Positions 18,243-26,600 of a stretch of 64,000 bases of DNA are shown in pieces (positions within the stretch are counted from its first letter, which is position 1; each line of letters starts with the position of its first letter). The notes under the pieces are model-generated. The model was not told the origin of the DNA. It saw only the letters and a program-made list of their open reading frames with translations, and made no database searches. A program made the translations under genes and the position numbers. This DNA is from Armatimonadetes bacterium DC (GTDB lineage Bacteria; Armatimonadota; Fimbriimonadia; Fimbriimonadales; GBS-DC), in assembly GCA_001442985.1 (NCBI GenBank), contig LDYB01000016.1:304640-368639 (forward strand), in the 5' to 3' direction.

Positions 18243-18734
18243 TCAGGCGGCGCTGAACTGGCTGAGCGCATTAAGGTCAAAAATTTCGGGCAAGTTGAGC
18301 AGGATCAACACGCGGTCGCCCAGTTGTACCAGACCGCTGAGGAACTTCTGGGTGGCTTCCGAGGCGACAGGGGGCGGTGGTTGGATCTGGTCTACGGGCA
18401 CATCTGCGACATCGGAGACGGAGTCGACTCGCAAGCCGAAGGTTTTGCCCTGCACCTGCACCACGACCACGACGGTATTGGTTTCGTCGGGTTGGGGTTC
18501 GATTGCGAAGCGGGTGCGGGCGTCTAAGACGGCGATGATGTTGCCGCGGAGGTTCATCACGCCCAGCACATAGTTGGGTGCGTTGGGGACGCGGGTGACG
18601 GGGGTGAAGGAGCGGATTTCCTGCACCTGAAGCAGTGGAATGGCGTAGCTCTCGTTGCCAATCTGAAATACCAGATACTTCTCCGTGTGTGCATCGACTA
18701 CGGGTTTGGTTTCAGTGGTGCTTGTGGTTTGCAT
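18243..18734 (-). CDS. cheW: Chemotaxis coupling protein CheW
   Basis: A 163-residue CheW that links receptors to the CheA kinase. Motifs are KYLVFQIGNESYAIPLLQVQEIR, VPNAPNYVLGVMNLRGNIIAVLD and a final ILLNLPEIF. A Pro-rich loop (QIQPPPPV) is inserted before the last strands. It is the first gene of a pair with the globin receptor, so it is probably its dedicated adaptor. GGAGGT lies 6 nt upstream of the ATG. Confidence 0.93.
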   Translation of the reverse strand: MQTTSTTETKPVVDAHTEKYLVFQIGNESYAIPLLQVQEIRSFTPVTRVPNAPNYVLGVMNLRGNIIAVLDARTRFAIEPQPDETNTVVVVVQVQGKTFGLRVDSVSDVADVPVDQIQPPPPVASEATQKFLSGLVQLGDRVLILLNLPEIFDLNALSQFSAA

Positions 18735-18819
18735 CTTTCTACCTCCACAGTAGGATTATCGGCGTTCGCCCAATCTTCTGGAGTGTCAGCGGGTATCCTT
18801 ATGGCGGAGGGAAACGGAG

Positions 18820-19908
18820 ATGACACAGCGCGTATGGAACTTTTCGGCGGGACCGGGCATGTTGCCTCTGAGCGTGCTGGAAGAAGCCCAGCGCGACCTG
18901 CTGGCGCTGCCTGGCGTGGGCATGTCGGTGCTGGAAATCAGCCACCGCTCCAAATGGTTTGACGCGATTATCGAAGAGGCAGAGCAAAATTTGCGTGACT
19001 TACTGCGGATTCCGCCACACTATAAGGTGCTGTTTTTGCAGGGGGGCGCAAGTTTGCAGTTTGCGATGGTGCCGATGAACCTGCTTGGGGGCGGCTCGGC
19101 GGACTATATCGTTACGGGTTCGTGGGGCGAGAAAGCCTACAAAGAGGCAGTGAAGGTGGGCAAGGCGCGCCTTGCATGGAACGGTAAAGCGGAGAACTAC
19201 ACGCGCATCCCGCGCCCTGACGAGCTGGAGTTAGACCCCAACGCGGCTTATGTGCATTTCACCTCCAACGAGACGATTCAGGGCGTGCAGTTCCCTGCGG
19301 AGCCGCCCGTAGGGGATCGCCCGCTGGTGTGCGACGCCTCGTCAGACTTTCTCTCGCGCCCCATCCCGATAGAGCGGTACGCCCTGATTTACGCGGGCGC
19401 CCAGAAAAACGCAGGTCCTGCGGGCGTGACGATTGTGATTATCCGCGAGGATATGCTGGAGCGCACGCCCGAAAACATGCCGGCGATGCTGGACTATCGC
19501 CTGCAGGCGGAAAACCGCTCGCTGTATAACACGCCGCCCGTGTTCGCGATTTACATGGTGATGCTGGTTACGCGCTGGCTCCGCGACACAATTGGGGGGC
19601 TGGAGCGCATGTATCAGATTAACCGTGAGAAGGCGAATCTGCTCTATGAGGTGATAGATCAGAGCGAGGGCTTCTATCGGGGGCATGCGAACCCTGAGTA
19701 TCGTTCCATTATGAATGTCACCTGGCGCCTGCCGTCGGAAGAGCTGGAGAAGGAGTTTCTCAAGGAGGCGGAGGCGCATCAGCTCTATGAGCTGAAGGGG
19801 CATCGCTCGGTGGGCGGCTGCCGCGCCTCAATTTATAACGCCATGCCGCTGGAAGGCGTGCGCGCCCTGCGCGAGTTTATGCTGGACTTCTGGCGACGGA
19901 AGGCGTGA
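18820..19908 (+). CDS. serC: Phosphoserine aminotransferase
   Basis: A 362-residue PLP enzyme of serine biosynthesis, also able to act in vitamin B6 synthesis. The PLP-binding Lys is K196 in YAGAQKNAGPAG. Other family motifs are NFSAGPGMLP at the start, MSVLEISHRS, FLQGGASLQF and GHRSVGGCRASIYNA near the end. GGAGGG precedes the ATG by 8 nt and a TATCCT box lies further up. It converges on a prepilin gene across a shared hairpin. Confidence 0.95.
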   Translation: MTQRVWNFSAGPGMLPLSVLEEAQRDLLALPGVGMSVLEISHRSKWFDAIIEEAEQNLRDLLRIPPHYKVLFLQGGASLQFAMVPMNLLGGGSADYIVTGSWGEKAYKEAVKVGKARLAWNGKAENYTRIPRPDELELDPNAAYVHFTSNETIQGVQFPAEPPVGDRPLVCDASSDFLSRPIPIERYALIYAGAQKNAGPAGVTIVIIREDMLERTPENMPAMLDYRLQAENRSLYNTPPVFAIYMVMLVTRWLRDTIGGLERMYQINREKANLLYEVIDQSEGFYRGHANPEYRSIMNVTWRLPSEELEKEFLKEAEAHQLYELKGHRSVGGCRASIYNAMPLEGVRALREFMLDFWRRKA

Positions 19909-19927
19909 GAGGCATGGCGCCTCTCAC
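19905..19927. terminator. Bidirectional hairpin between serC and a prepilin gene
   Basis: Nine-base arms GTGAGAGGC and GCCTCTCAC enclose 5 nt. The left arm overlaps the serC stop codon and the right arm ends 7 nt before the stop of the convergent gene. No T-tract. Confidence 0.5.
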
Positions 19928-19933
19928 ACCCAC

Positions 19934-20719
19934 TTATTGCGTGGCTGTGCAGGGACCATAGATAAACCCCTGCGGCATGCCGAGCCGATGGCAGAACATT
20001 TTGGGGTCTACCGTACCAGTGCATTGCCCGATACGGGGGTACTTGTTGGCACGGAACCATTTGCTGTGCCCGTCGAAGAAGAGGAATACCGCGCCCCCAT
20101 TATGAGCGATGTTGGGGCAATCCACCGCATCGTTGCCGTTATACGCCCAGAAGTAGCCATCGTTGAGCGTGCGCCCCTCATCGATGAGCATGGCGAACTC
20201 GGCGGCGCGATCCACCTCCGCTTCAGGGATGTAGCCTGCGATGGCGTTCATGGAGTAGCTGACCCCTTTCTCGCGCCCGCGCCCATCGGACGGGCAAATG
20301 TAAAGGTCCTTGTTTTTCACATAGGCGAAAATGACCCCTTTGTCTACACCGCCCTGAATGTGCCAGAAGGGGTTAATCTGGGAGTTTTCGGGATCGCCCA
20401 CATTCAGAACGATTTGCATGCAGTGAATCCACTGGGCTTGCGTTGTGGATACAAAGCCCGTCATCCAGCTGGGCCATGGGGGGTTGTACCAGCGTCCCGG
20501 GCAGTGCCCCCCGTCGCCGGGACCGGGGTTGACACCATCGTAATCGGCGCGATACATCACGAACGCTGTGCCTAACTGGCGCAGGTTGCTGAGACACTGG
20601 GTCTGGCGCGCCTTCTCACGCGCCTGCGCGAACACCGGGAACAGAATCGCCGCTAAGATGGCAATAATCGCAATCACGACCAGCAGCTCAATCAGTGTGA
20701 ACGCTCTTCCGCCGCCCAT
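19934..20719 (-). CDS. Prepilin-like protein with H-x9-DG end
   Basis: A 261-residue secreted or pseudopilin-like protein. A short basic leader ends at a type IV prepilin site ([22 protein letters not shown]), giving an N-terminal helix that would be methylated and assembled. The C-terminal part has [12 protein letters not shown], an H-x9-DG motif common in large paralogous families of Armatimonadota and Planctomycetes. The function is not known. I prefer ATG 20719 because GGAGGT lies 7 nt before it; an ATG at 20734 is also in frame. Confidence 0.85.
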   Translation of the reverse strand: MGGGRAFTLIELLVVIAIIAILAAILFPVFAQAREKARQTQCLSNLRQLGTAFVMYRADYDGVNPGPGDGGHCPGRWYNPPWPSWMTGFVSTTQAQWIHCMQIVLNVGDPENSQINPFWHIQGGVDKGVIFAYVKNKDLYICPSDGRGREKGVSYSMNAIAGYIPEAEVDRAAEFAMLIDEGRTLNDGYFWAYNGNDAVDCPNIAHNGGAVFLFFDGHSKWFRANKYPRIGQCTGTVDPKMFCHRLGMPQGFIYGPCTATQ

Positions 20720-20799
20720 CGCAGAAACCTCCACTTTGGCAAAGGATAGTTTAATATATACACCAGTTCAGTGCGATTCCTGCCCGTTTCGGAGTGTTT

Positions 20800-21801
20800 T
20801 TATCTCAGTTTAGCCCGCAAGTCGGCGGCGGAATAGAGCAAAAAGTTGCGCTCCTTGCTGTTCATCGCGACGATAACCCCTGCAGGGAAGGCGCGCCCCA
20901 TCGGTTGGGCGCATGCGTCCAGCCCGTCGGTCTCGTCAGCGCCGCTTTCCACGACGGCGATTGGCTCCTGCTGGCGCCCGAATCGCGGGTAGAGATACCA
21001 GAGGCTGTTGTCAGGCAGCTGTTCCACACAGAGGAGCCAGCCTGCGCTCTCCTCCGGCGCGTAAACCGCGATCCCTTCCTGGTCGCCCTGAAAGTGCGTG
21101 GCAAAGAGGGCAATTTCCTGTGCGGCGCGTGGGTGGGTCGGGTCGGCGTAATATTTGCGGATTCCCACCGCCTCGTCGGCGTAATACACATAGCCCAGCG
21201 GCGAGTCAACTGCGATTGCTTCAATCTCTTCTTTCCCACTGAAGCGCCCGAACGCCCGCACGAACTGCACGCCCACCCTGCCGTTGCGTCCCGCCACAAG
21301 GCGATACTGGTGCAGATAACCTTCTGTGGGACCCGTCTTACGGGAGACGATTGCGAAAATCTCGCGGCGGGTGGGGTGCGTGTAGAGCGCGACGCCCATC
21401 GGCATCGCGGCTTCGCCCTCCGCCTCGGTGAAGACGCGCGCGTTGGGTAAATCTGTGATGTCTTCCAGTCGCAGGCGGTCAGGGTCTATGCGAAAGATTC
21501 GCAGGCGGCTGGCGTAACGCTCGGTGGCAACGGCGATATCGATTTTGCGGTTGCCCAGACGAAACCCGTAAGCCACATCGATATTGTTCGGCTGATCGAG
21601 GTGGCTCACCAGTTGCACCAGCCGCCCCTGCAGGTTGTACACGCCGACTGCTCCCTGGGGGGCGCGCGCCTTGTTGGTGCCCAGAATCAGGCTACGCTCG
21701 GGTTGCGCGGGATGCACCCAGATGGCGGGGTCGTCCGCATCAGTGGGCAGCGGCTGCGTTACAATTCGGGGGCTTAAAGTAATCCGCTGGATTCGTGCCA
21801 T
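20800..21801 (-). CDS. Beta-propeller phytase-like phosphatase
   Basis: A 333-residue protein resembling six-bladed calcium-dependent phytases, which release phosphate from inositol hexakisphosphate. Recognisable pieces are DADDPAIWVHPAQPERSLILGTNKA, YNLQGRLVQ, QPNNIDVAYGF, YYADEAVGIRKY, FQGDQEGIAVY and ETDGLDA. No signal peptide is visible at the chosen ATG, which is odd for a secreted family. It lies 54 nt downstream of the dockerin gene whose promoter carries a Pho-box-like array, with a hairpin in the gap. No Shine-Dalgarno is evident. Confidence 0.8.
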   Translation of the reverse strand: MARIQRITLSPRIVTQPLPTDADDPAIWVHPAQPERSLILGTNKARAPQGAVGVYNLQGRLVQLVSHLDQPNNIDVAYGFRLGNRKIDIAVATERYASRLRIFRIDPDRLRLEDITDLPNARVFTEAEGEAAMPMGVALYTHPTRREIFAIVSRKTGPTEGYLHQYRLVAGRNGRVGVQFVRAFGRFSGKEEIEAIAVDSPLGYVYYADEAVGIRKYYADPTHPRAAQEIALFATHFQGDQEGIAVYAPEESAGWLLCVEQLPDNSLWYLYPRFGRQQEPIAVVESGADETDGLDACAQPMGRAFPAGVIVAMNSKERNFLLYSAADLRAKLR

Positions 21802-21814
21802 AGCTTCGTTTTAC

Positions 21815-21842
21815 AGGGGGGCAGAAGGAGTTCCTGCCCCCT
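21815..21842 (-). terminator. GC-rich hairpin between dockerin and phytase genes
   Basis: Arms GGGGGCAG and CTGCCCCC pair across 9 nt, 13 nt before the phytase ATG. On the minus strand it lacks a T-tract, so it may be an attenuator or a processing site rather than a full stop. Confidence 0.45.
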
Positions 21843-21855
21843 TTGTGTCGAGGAG

Positions 21856-22797
21856 TCAGCACCCGTTTCCGAAGTTGAACAGCACCGTCAGTAAGTCTGC
21901 GTCGTCCACCACGCCGTCGAAGTTCAGGTCGGCGTTCGAGCGTCCTGTTTCGCCGAAGTTGAACAGCACCGTCAGCAGGTCGGCGTCGTCCACGCAGCCG
22001 TCGCAGTTCACATCGCCCGCGACAGGCGGTTCAGTGGTGGGGTTGAGGTTGCCTGGCGAGGCGAACAGGTCGCCAGCGGAGGGGTCGGGCGGGTTGCCGT
22101 AGCGCACATATTCGTCTCGATCCACGCGCCAGCCCACGCCCGCCACATTGCCCACATCGGACACGAGCCAGTTTTCACCGCCAAACCACATGTAGATGTC
22201 AGGCTCCCACACATTGCCGTTGCTCTGGGTGCGGTCGGCGACAGGCGACTCGCGCCCGTTGAGCGCGGTCGCGTACACAAAGTCGGCACCATCGCCCTCG
22301 TCGCCGTCTTCCCAGCCGATGGCGTCCAGCGCCTCTGTCCACAGGGTGTTGTCAATTACGCCGTCGTCGTTCTGGTCAATATCGTCGCCGACACTCCCGC
22401 TGAAGCCTCGCACCAGCGCCACCGTATAGGAGTCGTTCTGCATTCCCGCTTCGGTGAAGCAGTTCGGTATAACGACCACCGTCGTCTCGCTGGAAGGTTC
22501 GGGCAGCAGGACCGTCGTGCCGTCGCGTAAAAGCAGCAAGCCGTTGGAACCTGTCGCGTAGGCGCTCAGGTTCACCGCCCAGTGAATGTTGCCGGGATTG
22601 AAAAAATACTCGCCGTCGATGCCGATGACCCAGAGGTCGTTCAGCGGATAGTTCGGGACACAACTGCGCAGCTCTACGAACTCGCGCCCTGCGTCAGGCG
22701 AGCCGGGCGGGTTCACACACACTTCCGAGAATCGCACCTGCGCCAGCGCACTCACGCTCAGGCTTGCTCCAAATACCAGAACCCACAATCCTTTCAT
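21856..22797 (-). CDS. Secreted protein with two dockerin-like calcium repeats
   Basis: A 313-residue exported protein. A signal peptide (1-19, cleaved after ALA) is followed by a lamin-tail-like beta region (VRFSEVCVNPPGSPDAGREFVELRS) and a further beta-rich part. Two 22-residue type I dockerin repeats end the protein: DVNCDGCVDDADLLTVLF and DLNFDGVVDDADLLTVLF. Dockerins bind calcium and cohesins; no cohesin is in the window. The promoter carries a Pho-box-like array and the next gene is a phytase, so a role in phosphate scavenging is plausible but unproven. GGAGG precedes the ATG. Confidence 0.85.
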   Translation of the reverse strand: MKGLWVLVFGASLSVSALAQVRFSEVCVNPPGSPDAGREFVELRSCVPNYPLNDLWVIGIDGEYFFNPGNIHWAVNLSAYATGSNGLLLLRDGTTVLLPEPSSETTVVVIPNCFTEAGMQNDSYTVALVRGFSGSVGDDIDQNDDGVIDNTLWTEALDAIGWEDGDEGDGADFVYATALNGRESPVADRTQSNGNVWEPDIYMWFGGENWLVSDVGNVAGVGWRVDRDEYVRYGNPPDPSAGDLFASPGNLNPTTEPPVAGDVNCDGCVDDADLLTVLFNFGETGRSNADLNFDGVVDDADLLTVLFNFGNGC

Positions 22798-22818
22798 GCG
22801 CGTGCCTCCAGTAGCAGA

Positions 22819-22889
22819 AGCGTACCTGCGACGGCGTTAAGGCTTGATTAAGCCGTGTTAAGAAACGATTAACTTAACAAAACCTTAAA
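22819..22889 (-). promoter_or_regulatory. Pho-box-like TTAA repeat array and -10 for the dockerin gene
   Basis: TTAA-centred repeats begin at 22837, 22848, 22858 and 22869 (spacing 11, 10, 11), with extra ones at 22874 and 22885. Read on the minus strand they are CTTAAC, CTTAAT, CTTAAC and GTTAAT. The proximal CTTAAC ends exactly 11 nt before TACGCT (22819-22824), a -10 preceded by GG. PhoB/OmpR-type regulators bind such 11-bp direct repeats in place of a -35. The divergent prepilin gene could also respond. Confidence 0.65.
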
Positions 22890-22927
22890 CGGCAAGTTTG
22901 CATACTATGGCTATGGAGGCTCGGACG

Positions 22928-23674
22928 ATGCGACGCGCTTTTACGCTGATCGAGCTGCTGGTGGTGATTGCAATTATCGCCATTCTGGCGGCGATATTGT
23001 TCCCTGCCTTTACCCAGGCACGCGAGAAGGCACGCCAGACCCAGTGCGCCAGCAACCTGCGCCAGCTGGGGATTGCGACTCAGATGTACCTGACCGACTA
23101 CGACGAGCAGATGTTCGCCAAGGCGCCTCCCGGCACGCCCAACCGCTACTGGATGGAAGATTGGTGGATGTTCCTTCTAATTCCCTACACCAGGATGAAG
23201 CCCGAAGATATTCAGGAGACGCGCGGCAACTTTTTCTGTTGTCCCAGCAACCCGATTGTGATGTCGCCCAACGCGGGGCGTTCGCGCCCATTGCCCGAAT
23301 GGAACCTGCGTCTGACCTCACGGCGCACCTATGAGTTTCACATGAGTTACGCCATCTCGGAGCATGTTCTGGATTACCCTGCGTATGCTCAGTGGGAGAA
23401 GCCAGCCGAGTCGTTTTTGTTGCTGGAGGTACGCGAACGCGGCGCGACGGGGCAGGGTGTGAGTGATACCGATATCGATTGTGGTCAGCCCAACGAAATC
23501 TGGCACAAACATAGCGACGGCACGAACATCCTCTGGCTGGATGGGCATGTAAAGTGGCAGAAGCCCTCGTTTCGGGGCAACCCCAGTTTGCCTGAAAACT
23601 GGACCTTCCCGCCGTATTGTCCTGGCGGCGACGATGAACCGATAGGTCCCTGGGCGCCGTGGGGGTGGCGTTGA
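22928..23674 (+). CDS. Prepilin-like protein with H-x9-DG end
   Basis: A 248-residue paralogue of the protein at 19934-20719. It has the same prepilin start ([19 protein letters not shown]) and the [15 protein letters not shown] stretch after the helix. The C-terminus has [16 protein letters not shown] with the H-x9-DG spacing. ATG 22928 follows GGAGG by 8 nt; upstream in-frame starts at 22898 and 22913 lack such a site. It is divergent from the dockerin gene and its stop abuts the gltB stop. Confidence 0.85.
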   Translation: MRRAFTLIELLVVIAIIAILAAILFPAFTQAREKARQTQCASNLRQLGIATQMYLTDYDEQMFAKAPPGTPNRYWMEDWWMFLLIPYTRMKPEDIQETRGNFFCCPSNPIVMSPNAGRSRPLPEWNLRLTSRRTYEFHMSYAISEHVLDYPAYAQWEKPAESFLLLEVRERGATGQGVSDTDIDCGQPNEIWHKHSDGTNILWLDGHVKWQKPSFRGNPSLPENWTFPPYCPGGDDEPIGPWAPWGWR

Positions 23675-26600
23675 TTACTCCGTGCTGATGTGCTGAAGTG
23701 TTTGCTGACTCAGCGGGCGGATTGCCACGAACTCACTTTCTATGGACTCGATTATCCGTGCAATCTGTCCCGCTTCTTCCGTTTGTCCGCTTCTGAGGAG
23801 CTCCTGACGGTACTCTTCCAGCATTTCGCGGATGATCTCGGCGTCATTTGAATCAAGAGGGGTCAGCCCCACTCTGGCGGAGGGCGCCAGCCGCCGCTTG
23901 AGTGCTGCCAGGTCAAATCCATACTCGTGCCAGAGTTTCACATAGACCACTCCGCCCGTCATGCCCGCGCAGAGCCATGGACCAGGATCGCCCAGCACTA
24001 CCGCCACGCCTGCGGTCATGTATTCAAAGGCGAACCCTTTCAGATGCGCGCGTTCTGGGGCGACGCCTTCGGAGTCGTCGATGGGATATGTCAACCGCGC
24101 GCCCGCCACCACATGCGCTCCTGAGAGCCGAATGGCGAAGCGCGAGTCGGCGACGCCTTGCACGATGAACAGCCCTTTCTGGGCGCCGTAAGCAAACCCT
24201 TTGCCCACGCCGCCGTCGACCCATAGCCCACGCCGATTGCGCCCTTTCAGCACCACGATTCGTCCGCCGAGGGCGCACTTGCCCACACCGTCCTGCGCGC
24301 CGCCATAGACCCTCAGCTGAAGCGGCTGCGAGTTGAACGCTCCCAAGCCGTTACCCGCTACGGTGTCCATCAGGATCAGGGCAATCGGGCGCTCTGGGAC
24401 CGATTTTTCGGGAGCATTGAGCGCGGTGCGCACGAGTGTGCCTGCCAGTGCGGTACCCAGCGCCCGTTCGCGGCTCCCATGCGTGCAGGATACACAGTAT
24501 GGCTCCAGCCCCTCGCTCTCAAGAGGAGACACGAAGGCTTCCTGAAGCATGCCGCGGGGGCGGGTAATGCGGGCAGGCAGAGAGGAACCATGCACAGGCT
24601 CCAGCAGGTCGCTCAGGTCTACCCATTCATGTCCGAAGGCTTGTTCCAGCAGGTCGCAACGCCCCACGAGGTCTTGCGTGCGCTGAAAGCCCAGCTGAGC
24701 AGTGAGCTGGCGCACCTCCTCGCCCAAGCCTTCGAAGAACCGGCATAGCTGGGCGACGGCGGTCTCAAAGTCGCGCGGCACGAAGCGTTTCAGCCCCTTC
24801 TGAAGCGCTTCTTCCACGCTCTCAATCTGGGTCGCAATCCCCACATGGCAGGTGTCGGTCTGGCATGCGCGGCAAATGGTGCATCCTGCGGCGACCATCG
24901 CGAGCGTGCCAAACCCGCAGCGATTGGCGCCCAGCAAGAGCATTTTAATCACATCGCGTCCCGTTTTCAAACCGCCGTCCACCCAGAGCTCCACATGGTG
25001 GCGCAACCCTGCCTCACAGAGAGCGCGATGTGCCTCTTTGACCCCAATCTCCGCTGGCAACCCGACGAATTTGAGCGCGTGTGTGCGTGCCGCGCCTGTG
25101 CCCCCATCGTAGCCCGAGAGATTGATAATATCCGCCCCCGCTTTGGCAATCCCCACTGCGATGGTACCGATGTTGGGCACTACGGGCACTTTCACCGAGA
25201 TTTTCGCGTGGGGGTTACAGGTCTTTAGCTCCTCAATCAGCTGCGCAAGGTCTTCAATCGAGTAGATATCGTGATTGTTAGAAGGCGAGATGAGGTCTAC
25301 GCCAGGCGTTGCGTTGCGTGCGGCGGCGATTTTGGGGGTTACCTTCTTGCCAGGCAGGTGCCCGCCCTCGCCTGGTTTTGCGCCCTGCCCGATTTTGATT
25401 TCGATCACGCACGCGGAGTTCAGCATTTCAGGCGAGACCCCGAACCGTCCTGAGGCGACCTGCTGCCCACGATAGGGGGTGTAGCGTCCCAGCATGTCGT
25501 GGATTTCGCCGCCTTCGCCGTTGATACACAGAATTTCCAGCCGTCGCGCCGCCTCCGCATAGGCGCGGAACGCCACCTCGCCCTGCGAGCCAAACGACAT
25601 CGCGCTAATGTGGAACGGGTAGCGGTGATGCCCTACTGAGGTGTCCACCTGTTCGGGTGGGAGCGAGGGGCGCTCAGGCGTTCGCAGGCGCAGCAGGTGG
25701 CGCAGGGCGACGGGTAGCTCTTGCTCGGTTTGCGCCACTTTTTCGGAGTATGCCTCAAAGGGCGCCACGCCCTCAGCGACCTGACCCGCAATTTTCCAGA
25801 TTTTGGGGAAGAATCGCGGGTCGCGGCGCTCACGCAAGGGCACTCCTGAACGCGCGAGTTCATAGCGTCGTCGCGCCTCGCGCTCCAGCTGGCTCAGAGT
25901 TAGCCCGACCGACTCCGAGCCACAGAAGGAGGGAATCTCCAGAATCGCCGCGATGGACGGCGCGATTCCAATCCCCGCGAAGTTGCGCCCGTAGCCCCGT
26001 ATCTCATGCGTGCCCATCGTGGAGATAACCTTTTCCAACCCCTTGCACAGTCCCTCAATCAGGTTGCGCAAGCGTGTCAGGCGTGTTTCCGGCGGCGCTT
26101 CCGCGCGTTCCGCGTCGAAGAGCGCGCCCGCCTCCAGCAACAGATAGGGGCAAAATGCATCCGCGCCCAGGCTGAACGCCAGAATGAGGTCATGCAGGTT
26201 CCGCAAGCCGCCGCTGAGAAGCACAATTGAGCAGTCTCGGCGCAGGGCATAGCCCACCACGCTGAAGGTGTGGCGCAGGGCACGGTCCACATACGCAAGC
26301 GCGAGGTGGGGGTCTAAGGGGAGATGCCCCTCGTCGAAGGCACGGCTATCGTCCAGCAGCAGAATCTCTGCGCCCCCCTGCACCGCCTGCACTGCAGCCC
26401 GCGCCAGGCGCTCAAGGCACTCCGTCAGGCTTTCTTCGGACGACTGGGTAAGGGAAAGCCAGTGCGTGCGAAAGCGCAACTGGAGCGCCTCCACGCTGAG
26501 CGTGCCGAGCGCCTCACAAAGCGATTCAATTTGCTCCATCGGGACGAGATTCTGAAGCAACCGCTGGCTCAGCAGGAAGGGATGGGGCAGTTCCAGCAGG

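Noticed and set aside
19934..23674. A type IV pilus or competence gene cluster around the two prepilin-like genes
   Set aside because: There is no pilB, pilC, pilT, pilD or secretin nearby; the proteins are of the H-x9-DG type, which occurs as scattered paralogues.
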